DNA of 64,000 nt, from positions 25,121 through 89,120 of the forward strand of contig JBIIHW010000023.1 in assembly GCA_044235425.1 (NCBI GenBank). The letters run 5' to 3'. The position numbers and the translations under genes are program-made. Below are positions 51,150-61,324 of this stretch, piece after piece (the stretch's first letter is position 1; every line of letters begins with the position of its first letter). The DNA is from JBJSXJ01 sp044235425 (GTDB lineage Bacteria > Planctomycetota > Planctomycetia > Pirellulales > Pirellulaceae). The notes under the pieces are model-generated. The model was not told the DNA's origin. It saw only the letters and a program-made list of their open reading frames with translations, and made no database searches.

Positions 51150-53354
51150 CTAGTATCGCTGCTCTACCTGAAAACGCTCGCCACGCCAGCGAAATTCGAA
51201 CCGAGTCACAGTTCGCTCGCCCTCTTTCATCTCCGATGGGGGCGAGATGATCGTGAAAGGTTTCATTTGCAAGGTGGGTAAATCCGTCCATGCGGACTTG
51301 TCGCGATCATGAGCTGCCGCGGCGTCAACTGCTGATTCTCCCTCGGCTCGCGGCGGTTCAGCTGGCTTAGCGAATTCAGCTGGATCCGCGAGCTGCCATC
51401 GAGCTTGCACCTTGTCTGGTAAGCGATGAGTGACTCGCAATTGCAACTTTGTATGTCGAGACTTTTCGTCCACTTCCGCTTTGCTGGGATGCAGAAATAG
51501 TCCCGCCAGATCTGCCATCGCTTGTTGCCGCACGGTCTCACTGACTGCCGCTTCCTTAACGGAAGCGATTACGCTGCTAATTTCGCGATCATACTGCAGT
51601 AGCGCTCTGGCTTGTTCGTCCGGTGTCCCAGCTACACTCGACAGCATGCTCTCTTTCAGCTGCTGCAACGTGGGTGGAGCAGCAGTGCCCAATCGCCAAG
51701 CCGCTCGATACAAAGTCTCCAGATGCTCGAGTCCCGCAAAACGCCAGCGATTGGCTGGTCGCTCACGATTCCAATCCTCCGGCTCCGGTCGCGCATCATC
51801 AATCCAAGGAACAATTCGTGGATAGCCATCTTTGCCAACCAATGCCATCGGTTTGCTGAGCAGTCGCGCTCGCTGCTCCACATTCAGCGGCACTGCTGAA
51901 ACTTGTTCAGCAAGCTTTTCGCCTGAACCAGCACGCACGACAATCGACAGTTCGTCTTTCTTGATCGTCACGGTTACGCCAAACTGACCACCGCTGGCCA
52001 CCGCCGCCATTTTCACTGCCTCTTCCAACGGAAACTCTCGTCGGCTTAAACCCAAGTCCGGACCATCGACTACCAGATGTTGATTGCGAGCGATCACGAC
52101 CTGGCACATCGACCGCTCGCTTACTCCTAAACCAAATCCACCCCAAGCTTGTCCTCCGACTCCGGCGACTACAAATCCGATCGTCGGCTCTTCAACGCCG
52201 CGACGTGGTGTTCCCACGATCGCGGGACGCTCGATCGTCGGGTAGTCCATTCGCAGTGGATTCCCAGTCACGGCCTCCGCCGGCGTGTACTGCAAATCCA
52301 TCTGAGAAAAGAACTGCTTATTCCAGGGAAAGCCATAAGCCCAAATCGCATTGCCATCCTGCTCCCAGCCCCAATCGACATGATGAAAACTAGCCCGCTG
52401 CGACTTGATCCAGCGCGCCCATTGATCGTTGAGTTGATCGAGCGGACCGAAGATACTCTCCATCATTTTTACATTTGATTCATCCGAGATTTGTCCCAGG
52501 TAGAACTGATCACGCCAGATACGCCACTTGAGCAGGCGATCTGGATCCGTGAGCAGGAATTGCTGATACATCGTGCCGATGCCCTGTCCACCTTGCCAGT
52601 ATTTCCGCGCGACATCTTGAACCGGGATAAACGTTTTCGTCAGCTCAGCCAAACCCGAGTCGGTGTAGTTATTGACGCAAGCTTTATCGAAACAGAACAC
52701 GGTGAGTTGATTGCGCGCGGGATCGAAAACATGTTGCTCCCCCGCATAGGTCGGCCCCTCCGTGCCACCCGTCCCGTTGCAGATCATATTGAGCATGTGC
52801 AGATTTTCATGCATCACCAGCGCCCTCTGATGATAACGCAACGTACCACTCGGGTAGTTGTAGGCCGACCGGTTGGCATAGGCCGTGAAACCACCACCAA
52901 AACCGCCCGCTGGCCCCTGGCCTAAATCACTCACCATCGCCTCGCGCAGCTTCTCGGTGTTGTTAGCGAACGTGATATACATTCTTAATTCCGGATCAGG
53001 CGGAGCTGCACCGATATGGGCCACCCAGTGCGGATGAGCCAACTCGGATACTCGCAGAACATTCCGCGAATATTCCTCGTCCATATTCGATTTGAGCGCA
53101 AAATGTTCACTGACGTAGAAATCGAAACCGGGCGTATTTGCAATTCGATCTCCCGCATACGTGCGCGGAATCTGCTGACCGATCTTGACGATAGGAATAT
53201 CAGCTGCCGTCGTCGTCCGCCCGTTCACCACTAGTCGTACTCGTAGCTCACTCGGCGCTGGCACTTCAGCGTGAAGTTGGAGCAGCCCTATCAACTCGAC
53301 GCTGACAAACCAGATGAAAGCAGTCAGTGCGATTTTTGTTCGATAACTGGTCAT
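51150..53354 (-). CDS. Exported putative HExxH metallopeptidase, function unknown
   Basis: 734 residues with a signal peptide (8-29). The first part (75-330) contains FYVSEHFALKSNMDEEYSRN and a clear H182-E-N-L-H186 zinc motif in VMHENLHMLNM; E199 in GTEGPTYAGE is a candidate third ligand. The rest is a beta-rich and linker region with FVVAGVGGQAWGGFGLG and a long C-terminal stretch ending in an FRWRGERF tail. DUF1570-like peptidases have a comparable beginning, but the rest is unassigned. It is the last gene of an operon with amidase, DUF1501 and DUF1549/1553 genes. Confidence 0.65.
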   Translation of the reverse strand: MTSYRTKIALTAFIWFVSVELIGLLQLHAEVPAPSELRVRLVVNGRTTTAADIPIVKIGQQIPRTYAGDRIANTPGFDFYVSEHFALKSNMDEEYSRNVLRVSELAHPHWVAHIGAAPPDPELRMYITFANNTEKLREAMVSDLGQGPAGGFGGGFTAYANRSAYNYPSGTLRYHQRALVMHENLHMLNMICNGTGGTEGPTYAGEQHVFDPARNQLTVFCFDKACVNNYTDSGLAELTKTFIPVQDVARKYWQGGQGIGTMYQQFLLTDPDRLLKWRIWRDQFYLGQISDESNVKMMESIFGPLDQLNDQWARWIKSQRASFHHVDWGWEQDGNAIWAYGFPWNKQFFSQMDLQYTPAEAVTGNPLRMDYPTIERPAIVGTPRRGVEEPTIGFVVAGVGGQAWGGFGLGVSERSMCQVVIARNQHLVVDGPDLGLSRREFPLEEAVKMAAVASGGQFGVTVTIKKDELSIVVRAGSGEKLAEQVSAVPLNVEQRARLLSKPMALVGKDGYPRIVPWIDDARPEPEDWNRERPANRWRFAGLEHLETLYRAAWRLGTAAPPTLQQLKESMLSSVAGTPDEQARALLQYDREISSVIASVKEAAVSETVRQQAMADLAGLFLHPSKAEVDEKSRHTKLQLRVTHRLPDKVQARWQLADPAEFAKPAEPPRAEGESAVDAAAAHDRDKSAWTDLPTLQMKPFTIISPPSEMKEGERTVTRFEFRWRGERFQVEQRY

Positions 53355-53399
53355 GCAAGATCACGATCCATGTGAAAAGAACTTAGTCGCCGATCAGAG

Positions 53400-55109
53400 T
53401 TAATCCGCGATGACGGGCGGCCGCTGTAAATGAACATTGGTGGCCCGCTGGTAGGCTTCAGCGACGGTCAGCAACGCTGCTTCCCCAAAAAGTCGGCCAG
53501 TGAACGTCAGGGACGTTGGTACACGAACACCATCGCGTTGCTCAAAACCGTTAGGAAGCACGACGGTTGGATGGCCCGTCAAGTTGGTGATGACCAGATC
53601 ATTACCACCAACGTAAAGGTCGACTTGCCGCATCACGTTTTCCATTTCCCGCATTACAAGCGTGCGCAATCGATTGGCTCGCAAATACTCTACCGCTGTT
53701 ACAAACTCGGCCTTGCGAAACACATCTGGCCAGCGATTCAGGCCTTCCGTATTGCCACTGCGAGTCAGATCATCGAAGGCTGTAGCAGCTTCGACTTCCA
53801 AGATCATCGTGAGCGGTGCGACAGGAAAATTGCTGCCAGGCAACTCAATCGGTATCAGCTCCACTCCAAGCTCGCGCAGTACCTTGAGCTCCTCACGCTT
53901 TCCCACATCACGACCATTTTCCACATATCCAACTCGCAGTCTCTGCATGTCTTCCACGAGTGGCCAAGCGAACGGCCGATCGATAGCCGCTTCATCTTTT
54001 CCGTCGGCGCCATGAATCGCAGCGAAGACCAAACCACAGTCGTAGACACTCCGCGCAATCGGCCCGACCTTATCCATGGACCAAGCGAGTGTCATGCAGC
54101 CGGAACGACTCACTCGTCCAAAGGTTGGGCGTAGTCCGGTAACGCCACAGCGAGTACAGGGTGAGACGATGCTACCAAGGGTTTCACTACCGAGTGTAAA
54201 TGGTAATAAGCCGGCTGCAGTTGCCGAGCAGGAGCCGGCAGAGGAACCGCTGGCTCCCTCCTTTAAATTCCATGGATTTTTCGTGACGCCGCCATACCAG
54301 TCGTCACCCCAAGCAAGTGCGCCCACGGCGAGTTTACAGGTGAGCACCGCGCCAGCTTCTTCCAATCGCTGCACAACCGTCGCCGGACGTTCAAATCGTT
54401 GCTCGCGAAACTGCGGCGCGCCCCAAGTTGTTGGATATCCTGGCACAGCAATCAAATCTTTCGCTCCCCACGGAATTCCATGGAGCGGGCCTCGATATTT
54501 GCCTGCCGCCAACTCTTCGTCGGCCCGCTGAGCCTGACGCATCGCCAACTCTTCGGTCAGTGACGTGACCGCCAGAAGCTGTGGATCGGACTTCTTCAAT
54601 CGATTGAGAGCCAGAGTGGTAAGTTCCACCGACGAGATTTTCTTTTCACGAATCAGCCTGGCCAATTGATACACGGGGGCGAACGCCAAGTCATCCGGCG
54701 GCGGCAGGTCTTTGGGACCATCCTCTGGCAACTTGAACGTGGCATTGGGGCGGTCCACTCGGCCTTCGACCGGTTGATGTGCTGCCGTGTGAAACTGAAT
54801 GGCCGGTGGAATTTCATTGGCCAGCGGCACCAAGCGTAATGCCTCGACACCGCGCATGGTCCGTTCCAAGGTGGTCGCGATCGCTTCGCGCTGGGCTGGT
54901 TCAAGTTTTAGCCCCGTGATCCACTCCGTCTGCTGAATCAGTTCGCTCGTCACTGTTCCATTGCCCGCCGGGGCCGCCTGCTGCTCGACAGCGGCCACCG
55001 TTTCGGCAGGCACAAGCGGATGAGCAGCTGCGGCCGTCGCGACACTTGTCGCCGCTAATCCCTTAAGCAAATCGCGCCGCGTCGTGCGGTGACTGTTATT
55101 GTCTGTCAT
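53400..55109 (-). CDS. Amidase signature family protein, Tat-exported
   Basis: 569 residues. N-terminal TTRRDLLKGLAATSVATAAA is a Tat signal. The Ser-cisSer-Lys triad is visible as K217 (GAKDLI), S289 (GASGSSAGS) and S313 (GSETLGSIVSPC, where members usually have GG). A helical spacer (about 50-140) precedes the catalytic domain. The start is eight bases from the stop of the DUF1501 gene upstream in the operon. Substrate unknown; the group includes peptide amidases and cell-wall or amide hydrolases. Confidence 0.9.
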   Translation of the reverse strand: MTDNNSHRTTRRDLLKGLAATSVATAAAAHPLVPAETVAAVEQQAAPAGNGTVTSELIQQTEWITGLKLEPAQREAIATTLERTMRGVEALRLVPLANEIPPAIQFHTAAHQPVEGRVDRPNATFKLPEDGPKDLPPPDDLAFAPVYQLARLIREKKISSVELTTLALNRLKKSDPQLLAVTSLTEELAMRQAQRADEELAAGKYRGPLHGIPWGAKDLIAVPGYPTTWGAPQFREQRFERPATVVQRLEEAGAVLTCKLAVGALAWGDDWYGGVTKNPWNLKEGASGSSAGSCSATAAGLLPFTLGSETLGSIVSPCTRCGVTGLRPTFGRVSRSGCMTLAWSMDKVGPIARSVYDCGLVFAAIHGADGKDEAAIDRPFAWPLVEDMQRLRVGYVENGRDVGKREELKVLRELGVELIPIELPGSNFPVAPLTMILEVEAATAFDDLTRSGNTEGLNRWPDVFRKAEFVTAVEYLRANRLRTLVMREMENVMRQVDLYVGGNDLVITNLTGHPTVVLPNGFEQRDGVRVPTSLTFTGRLFGEAALLTVAEAYQRATNVHLQRPPVIAD

Positions 55110-55116
55110 AGGTTCT

Positions 55117-56547
55117 CTAGGATGGGACAGAGAGTAGTTTCGAAATCACTCGGCCATCGCTGAATGCCATGGGCCGTTTGATCGGAGTGCTATGTTCTTT
55201 TGAGAAGTCGATGTTGAGTGCTCGCAGCACGGTCGCATAGACATCGGCTACTGCATGAGGATCAGCGACAAGTTCCGCCGGCGGTCGATCCGACGTGGCG
55301 GCGTCGGGAGAGGTCTCCCCGATTACTTGGCCCGCTGCTAAGCCGCCACCGGCGAGCGCGATCGTAAAACCATGTGGCCAGTGATCGCGTCCACCAAGCG
55401 GGTTAACGCGCGGCGTCCGCCCAAACTCTCCACAACACACAATGATCGTATTCTGCAGTTTACCGCGTTGCTGCAGGTAATCGAGCAGCGCGGCGAAGGC
55501 GGGGTCGAGAACCCGCGCTTGCGTGCGCTGACCTTCGTGATTGGCGGCATGCGTGTCCCAGCCGCTGAGCGTCACTTCGACACATCGCACACCGACGTCG
55601 ATCAAGCGAGCGGCCGCGAGACAGCCACGACCAAACTCAGAGTCGCCGAATGAGCGACGCACCGCTTCGGTTTCGCGCTGAATTTCGAATGCTTGGAGTT
55701 GCTCGGATGTCATCATCCGACGCGCTCGCTCGATGGATGCCAGGTGCAGAGTTCGATCAGCATCGAGATTTCGAGAGCGTCCCTGAGCAAACGTGGGCTC
55801 TACGACTCGCTGCAAAGCCTCCAGACGTTTCCGAAAACGCTCCTCACTCACGCGTGGTTTCACGTCGGCGATGGACGAGCCCACTTGTCCCACTTTGAAG
55901 GCGTCATATTGATCACCCAGATACCCGCCGCGAGCCGCCCATGAGTTCGGCAAGATCGAAATGTGTCGAGGGATTTCCACTTCGTCGGTTAATTGATGAC
56001 ATAGGATCGCACCGAGGGAAGGATGTACCAGCGTGGGATCGGGACGATAGCCAGTCTTGAGATAATAAGTCGCTCGTTCATGATCACCCTCCTTACTCAC
56101 TACGGAGCGAACTAGTGAAACATGCTGTAGTCGCTCGGCCAACAAAGGATAGTGCTGATCGATTTGCACTCCTGGTATTCGAGTATCAATCGCTCGACTA
56201 CCGGCGGCACTGTTGGTACCGGGATGAGGGTCGAATGTTTCGAGCTGACTTGGGCCACCTTGGAGCCACAAGACGATTACCGAACGTGCGGTAGCCGATT
56301 GAGCTTGAGATGGTCGACTGTCGCGTTGATCGGACTTCACTAGTTCCTCAGCCACTGCAGTCCAGGGAGTAGCCGCGACTGGTATACCTGACGCCGTTAA
56401 CGCTGGCACGGTCATGCCGAGCCTCTTCATCCCCGGAGCGGCCATGGCGATGGCGAATCGTGCCGAGTCTCTGAGAAAGCGCCGACGTGCGGAATTTGAT
56501 TGGCGGCCAGGGATGAGCGAATGCTCCGAGTTACTCGTAGGAGACAT
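55117..56547 (-). CDS. DUF1501 protein, Tat-exported
   Basis: 476 residues. ARRRFLRDSARFAIAMAAPGM is a Tat signal. DUF1501 landmarks: VIVLWLQGGPSQLETFDPHPGTNS, GDHERATYYLKTGYRPDP, LHPSLG-like HPSLGAILCHQ, RCVEVTLSGWDTHAANHE, IIVCCGEFGRTPRVN and GRDHWPHGFTIALAGGG. It follows the DUF1549/1553 gene with a 35-base gap and precedes the amidase by 7 bases, the standard planctomycete pairing. Activity unknown. Confidence 0.93.
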   Translation of the reverse strand: MSPTSNSEHSLIPGRQSNSARRRFLRDSARFAIAMAAPGMKRLGMTVPALTASGIPVAATPWTAVAEELVKSDQRDSRPSQAQSATARSVIVLWLQGGPSQLETFDPHPGTNSAAGSRAIDTRIPGVQIDQHYPLLAERLQHVSLVRSVVSKEGDHERATYYLKTGYRPDPTLVHPSLGAILCHQLTDEVEIPRHISILPNSWAARGGYLGDQYDAFKVGQVGSSIADVKPRVSEERFRKRLEALQRVVEPTFAQGRSRNLDADRTLHLASIERARRMMTSEQLQAFEIQRETEAVRRSFGDSEFGRGCLAAARLIDVGVRCVEVTLSGWDTHAANHEGQRTQARVLDPAFAALLDYLQQRGKLQNTIIVCCGEFGRTPRVNPLGGRDHWPHGFTIALAGGGLAAGQVIGETSPDAATSDRPPAELVADPHAVADVYATVLRALNIDFSKEHSTPIKRPMAFSDGRVISKLLSVPS

Positions 56548-56582
56548 GATTTATTTCCTGCATAAACAGTAAGCAGCCAAGT

Positions 56583-58355
56583 CTAATGATTCCAAGAAAA
56601 CTCGGTGCTGTTCAAGAGAATCCACCAGACATCTTCGAGTGCCTCGTTGCGTGCTGAACCATGTTGATCCTGAATCAATTCCACCAAGCCACACTGTTCC
56701 TCACGGGATGGCGTCCGCGAGAGGATTGTGAGGTACGCAATTTCGATCGCCTGCTCATCACTACCGGCCAGCGCGGCCACTCGAGTTGCGGCGTTCAACA
56801 CGATGTTGTCTTTGGTACGTTCTTTGACCAATTCGCCATTCATCATTAATAGACGTTGAGGGATGGTTCCACCCCGATCTGAAAACTCGTCTTCTCCCAT
56901 GTCGCCGTAACGTCGCACAAAATCTTCAGTCTCGTTGCGATTCATCAATTGACGAATGATGTGTGCATTCGCATCGATGGTTTTCAACGTGGCAGCTTGG
57001 GATAGGGCCCCCGCCACTTGCTCAGGTCGCAGTCGCGTGATGGGAAACACGGCCCAGCTCTTTTCCTGAGCGGTCGTCGGGGTTGTGTTATCGTCGGGCG
57101 ACAGGCGACTATCCAGCTGATAGGCACGCACGAATGCAATCACGCGAATTAACCGCCGCGTGTCATAACCATGTTCAATAAAGTCATCAGCGAGTGGTTC
57201 GAGACCGGGAGGAAACGGACCATGTAATGGAATCTCATCAATCGGTTCGACGAGTGGTCGACCGGTCATGAAGGCCCAAAAGCGATTCACCGTGACCCGT
57301 GCGAAGGGTCTATTTTGTGGGTGAGTTACCCAGGTGGCCAACCGTTTCCGCAGGGCGCCGTCGCGCGGTGCGATTTCGGGCAAGTACGGAACCTTGGGGT
57401 CGACGGAACGCTCGGCCATTTCCCCCAGGAATTGATATTTATAGGGCTTGGCTTGCCGGTCATCGCGAATACCAGTGATCGATGTTCCGACATCGCTAAA
57501 GAAGGCTGCTAAGTGATGAAAATCTTCCTGTCGTCCCCAACGCGGAGTATCAGCGACGCCCAGCGTTACTTTTTCAAGCCGATCATCGTGGCACTGCAAA
57601 CAATCGATCCGCATTCCGAGAAAGGCACGTGTGACGCGATTGGCAAGTCGCAGGGGATCGGGCCGGTTATCGCGATTCGGGTCCGAGGTGACCGTTACGA
57701 AATTCACGGCTGGTGAGTCGGTCCACAGTCCAGCTTGAGCGATGAGCTGTCGTACGATGGCATCGTAGTGAACGGGTTCGCGATGAAGCTGGTCGCTCAG
57801 CCACGAGACGAAGCGGCGACGGCGATAGACGAGAAACGGGCCGTCGTCGGTTCCCACGTAAACACGAGCCAGTCGCTCGGCGAGGTAATCGGCCGTGCGA
57901 CGATCGGCAAGCAGGTGAGTGAGCCACCAGTCCAACTGCTGCTCGGCGGGAATCGTATCGAGTGTGCGGAGCTCTTCCAGCGATGGAATGGTGCCGGCCA
58001 GTCCCAGCGACAGTCGCCGCAGAATGGTGTTCAAGGGAGCGACGTTCGCGGGAGTGACAGATTGTCGCTGCCACTCTTCTTGAAACTCGGCATCCACGCG
58101 GGCGAGTATAGACTCGAGTTCGGGGGGTGGAGACTGGAAGTTTGACGAGGTGGCAGGTGAAGTGTGGGAGGCGGCCGGATGAGCCCCGGAGTTACCCGTC
58201 GGGTTGTGCTGTGAGCTGGTGGTCGTGGCCGAGGGTGGACGGGAAAAAGCTGAAGTGCGAGTGGCAGCGAGTCCGGGCGGGCGCCACCACTGCTGAATGA
58301 TGACCAGCACCGGGAGCAGGCAGGCGATTACGAACACGATGTCCCGTCGACCCAT
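56583..58355 (-). CDS. DUF1549/DUF1553 protein (short form without N-terminal cytochrome domain)
   Basis: 590 residues. An N-terminal membrane anchor or signal (DIVFVIACLLPVLVIIQ) and a Ser/Pro-rich linker lead into DUF1549 (about 100-310; LNTILRRLSLGLAGTIPSLEEL, TDDGPFLVYRRRRF, CLQCHDDRLEKV) and DUF1553 (about 330-560; RPFARVTVNRFWAFMTGRPLVEPIDEI, LMMNGELV). CLQCH has the heme-like CxxCH spacing. Longer homologues carry a PSCyt1 domain at the N-terminus; here it is absent. First gene of the operon with DUF1501. Confidence 0.9.
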   Translation of the reverse strand: MGRRDIVFVIACLLPVLVIIQQWWRPPGLAATRTSAFSRPPSATTTSSQHNPTGNSGAHPAASHTSPATSSNFQSPPPELESILARVDAEFQEEWQRQSVTPANVAPLNTILRRLSLGLAGTIPSLEELRTLDTIPAEQQLDWWLTHLLADRRTADYLAERLARVYVGTDDGPFLVYRRRRFVSWLSDQLHREPVHYDAIVRQLIAQAGLWTDSPAVNFVTVTSDPNRDNRPDPLRLANRVTRAFLGMRIDCLQCHDDRLEKVTLGVADTPRWGRQEDFHHLAAFFSDVGTSITGIRDDRQAKPYKYQFLGEMAERSVDPKVPYLPEIAPRDGALRKRLATWVTHPQNRPFARVTVNRFWAFMTGRPLVEPIDEIPLHGPFPPGLEPLADDFIEHGYDTRRLIRVIAFVRAYQLDSRLSPDDNTTPTTAQEKSWAVFPITRLRPEQVAGALSQAATLKTIDANAHIIRQLMNRNETEDFVRRYGDMGEDEFSDRGGTIPQRLLMMNGELVKERTKDNIVLNAATRVAALAGSDEQAIEIAYLTILSRTPSREEQCGLVELIQDQHGSARNEALEDVWWILLNSTEFSWNH

Positions 58356-58473
58356 CTTTGGTTTTCCTTTGGCTGCTCATTATGATAGGGATTACCTGAG
58401 CGTAAGTCGTCGGGGTTTCAGCCGCCAGGCGTTTATTTTTTAGAGTGGTATTCGAGCGGCAGGGTGCGGCGAA

Positions 58474-59628
58474 ATGCAGGATATTGTGGTCGCGGAATTG
58501 GTTCGAGATGAAACGCTACTCGGGCGACTTCGGCGCCTTTTGACATCGTTCGTCCATGGGATTTGGGACTGGAGCTTTGGCTTAGTGAGCATGCTGCTAG
58601 GCTTAGCAATACTGGCCACGTTTCCGCTCCTGCAATTCATCAGTTTGGGTTATTTGTTGGAGGTGAGTGGCAGGGTGGCGCGGAGTGGTCGGCTGCGGGA
58701 CGGGCTGATTGGCGTCCATCAAGCGGCTCGCGTCGGCAGCATGGCACTCGGCTGTTGGCTCTGTCTTTGGCCGCTTCGATTCATCTCCGATCTGTGGTAT
58801 TCGGCTTGGCTGATCGATCCTGATAGCCGGGCGACGCGAGGTTGCCGAGTAGCATTAATTCTGCTGACGATATTCCTCGTTTTTCATCTCGCTTGGGCCT
58901 GCTTTCGCGGTGGCCGGTTGCGGCATTTTCTCTGGCCACAGCCGCTGGTTTTTTGGCGAAAAGTGCGTCGAGGTGGGATGTACGGGGAGGCGCGAGACCA
59001 GTTCTGGCAGTTTCTGGTGAACCTGCGTCTCAACTATTTCTTTTGGCTGGGGTTGCGCGGGTTTCTGGGCGCCATCGTTTGGCTTTTTTTACCCGTACTG
59101 CTGCTGATTGCGGCGTTCAAGCTGCCGCCAGTTCCCGGCGTATTGGCGGGGCTCGGCGGAGCGTTGTCGCTGGCGATCGTCGCCATGATGTTGCCACTCC
59201 TACAAACTCAGTATGCAGCCGAGGGGCGACTGGCGGCTTTTTTCGAGCTCCGTGCTGCCTGGTCGTTGTTTCGTCGAGCACCGTTGGCGAGTTGGTTTTC
59301 ACTTCTGGTGGTGCTGCTCTTTGCCCTGCCACTCTACCTGCTGAAAATTGAGTTTCTACAGCGTGAGGTGGCGTGGTTACCGAGCATTGTGTTTGTGGCG
59401 TTCATTGCGCCAGCTCGACTGCTGTGTGGCTGGGCTTTGGGTCGTGCCCGGCGTCGTGAGCGGCCGCGATTCATTCTCACGTGGCTCATGGCCGGTCCGG
59501 CGATGATTCCCATCGTTCTGTTCTACGTATTCATCGTCTATCTGAGTCGCTACACTTCGTGGTATGGTTCGTGGAGTTTATTTGAGCAGCATGCGTTTTT
59601 GCTGCCGGTGCCATTTTTGGGGCTGTGA
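58474..59628 (+). CDS. Polytopic membrane protein, DUF4013-like
   Basis: 384 residues with about seven to nine hydrophobic helices. FGLVSMLLGLAILATFPLLQFISLGYLLEVSGRVARSGRLRDGL resembles DUF4013. Motifs for transport or catalysis are not evident. The S41 protease gene begins six bases after the stop, so the two are almost certainly co-transcribed. Divergent from the DUF1549/1553 gene, 118 bases away. Confidence 0.72.
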   Translation: MQDIVVAELVRDETLLGRLRRLLTSFVHGIWDWSFGLVSMLLGLAILATFPLLQFISLGYLLEVSGRVARSGRLRDGLIGVHQAARVGSMALGCWLCLWPLRFISDLWYSAWLIDPDSRATRGCRVALILLTIFLVFHLAWACFRGGRLRHFLWPQPLVFWRKVRRGGMYGEARDQFWQFLVNLRLNYFFWLGLRGFLGAIVWLFLPVLLLIAAFKLPPVPGVLAGLGGALSLAIVAMMLPLLQTQYAAEGRLAAFFELRAAWSLFRRAPLASWFSLLVVLLFALPLYLLKIEFLQREVAWLPSIVFVAFIAPARLLCGWALGRARRRERPRFILTWLMAGPAMIPIVLFYVFIVYLSRYTSWYGSWSLFEQHAFLLPVPFLGL

Positions 59629-59634
59629 CGATCG

Positions 59635-61011
59635 ATGACCCTCCGTAATCTCATAGTCATTCTGCTAACCGTCTCCATTTCGCTCCTGTGCCACCAAAAG
59701 GCTCAATGGAACCGACATGCCCTGACGATCAGCGAGGCGCTGACATTGGTTGAGCGGAACTATTTTGAGGAGGTGGAGGAGCGAGCTTTATTTCAGGGTG
59801 CGATGCAGGGACTGGTGAGCGGGCTCGATCCCAATTCGAGTTATCTTGATCCGGGACGATTTGAGCAATTTCAAACGGGATTAACTCAGGAATTTGGTGG
59901 CATCGGCGTGTTGGTAGACTTTAACGCCGAGAGTCGTCGTCCCACGATTATCAGCCCGCTGATTGATTCACCAGCGCAGCGAGCGGGGATACGGGCGGGA
60001 GATGTGATTTGGGCGATCGACGGACAGGACACGCAGGAACTGACCATGCAAAGTTCCGTGGCACTGATCCATGGTCCGGTAGGAGAAGGGGTGACGTTAT
60101 CAGTCGTTCATCGTGATGCCACGGCACCGGTGGATATCAAGGTGGTCCGAGCCGCCATTCAGACAGACTCCGTGCTTGGCGATGCACGGCGAGCGGATAC
60201 GAGTTGGGATTTCTTTCTCCAAGAGGATCCACGTATTCAACTTCTGCGTCTGGTGACATTTGGTGAGCGGACAGTGAGTGAAATGAAAGCGGCCCTGAAT
60301 ACGCGTCATCCCACTCAGGGTGCCCCCCTGGGCATCATCATTGATCTACGGGATAACGCCGGCGGCCTGCTCAACACGGCGATTCAAGCGGCTGATTTGT
60401 TTATCGATGAGGGGCTGATTGTGAGCACTCGAGGGCGCGGTGGCGTGGAGTTGAGGCGTTACGAGGCGGATTCTGATTTGATTATGGGGAAGCACATTCC
60501 CCTGGTTGTTTTGGTCAATGAGTCATCGGCGAGTGCCAGCGAGATTCTGGCGGCTTGTTGGCAGGATCACGACCGAGCGGTCGTGATTGGTACGCGCTCA
60601 TTCGGCAAGGGAACGGTGCAGAACCTGATTCCACTGGAAGGCGGGCGCAGCGCGTTGAAGCTTACTACGGCGAGTTATTGGCGGCCGAGCGGCAAAAATA
60701 TTCATCGTGGACAGAATGCGACGCCCGCGGACGACTGGGGTGTGAGCCCGAACGATGGCTTTGAAGTGCCGCTTTCGGACTACCATCGCCGGTTGGTGGA
60801 TCGTTATCGTCGTGTGCGCGACCTGCAGATTCCCGCTTTGGCTTGGACCGGAAGAGCACCTGGGATCGAAGCGTTTCCCGAGGAGCAGAAGGGGGAGAAT
60901 AACGCGCGTGCCGAGAGCGTGGTAGCGGCTCCCATCGATGATCCGCAATTGCGACGCGCAATTCAGTATTTGCAGCAGCGTATGGCAGTGGCCGTCTCCT
61001 CGTCCCCTTGA
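59635..61011 (+). CDS. S41-family (C-terminal processing) serine protease with PDZ domain
   Basis: 458 residues. N-terminal anchor (IVILLTVSISLLC, 7-19). Helical segment with GLVSGLDPNSSYLDP (60-73), PDZ domain about 85-165 (GGIGVLVDF, AGIRAGDVIWAIDGQDT) and the peptidase domain with IIIDLRDNAGGLL, S298 in NESSASASE as nucleophile and K325 in SFGKGTVQ. Such proteases cleave periplasmic or membrane proteins from the C-terminus. The C-terminal tail is helical and short. Confidence 0.93.
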   Translation: MTLRNLIVILLTVSISLLCHQKAQWNRHALTISEALTLVERNYFEEVEERALFQGAMQGLVSGLDPNSSYLDPGRFEQFQTGLTQEFGGIGVLVDFNAESRRPTIISPLIDSPAQRAGIRAGDVIWAIDGQDTQELTMQSSVALIHGPVGEGVTLSVVHRDATAPVDIKVVRAAIQTDSVLGDARRADTSWDFFLQEDPRIQLLRLVTFGERTVSEMKAALNTRHPTQGAPLGIIIDLRDNAGGLLNTAIQAADLFIDEGLIVSTRGRGGVELRRYEADSDLIMGKHIPLVVLVNESSASASEILAACWQDHDRAVVIGTRSFGKGTVQNLIPLEGGRSALKLTTASYWRPSGKNIHRGQNATPADDWGVSPNDGFEVPLSDYHRRLVDRYRRVRDLQIPALAWTGRAPGIEAFPEEQKGENNARAESVVAAPIDDPQLRRAIQYLQQRMAVAVSSSP

Positions 61012-61324
61012 TGAGCGGCGGTTTGGATGGGCGAAAAAAACAATTTTTTGTTGCGATTGGCGCGAACCTTAGTAGGGTTGAGGCGGTCTATTAGGGGCCT
61101 GCCTGGGTGCGCCGAGGCGGGAAAATCGCAGATTTTGGCAACGGCAGATGTCCAACTTCCTCGATTTGTACGATTAGGTTAGTATCAGCAAATCCTTAAT
61201 TCTTTCAGTTCTCTCGATTCGCGCGTAGCGCGGCGGAGGCATGTCATGACGAAGTTCACCTCTATCTCGACAAATGCGATCGCTACCCACTCGATGGTGG
61301 CAGGCAATCCATTTGTTGGGCTGA

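Noticed and set aside
61034..61048. A-run/T-run pair after the S41 protease, considered as a terminator.
   Set aside because: The stem is almost all A-T with no GC-rich core, so it is unlikely to terminate efficiently.
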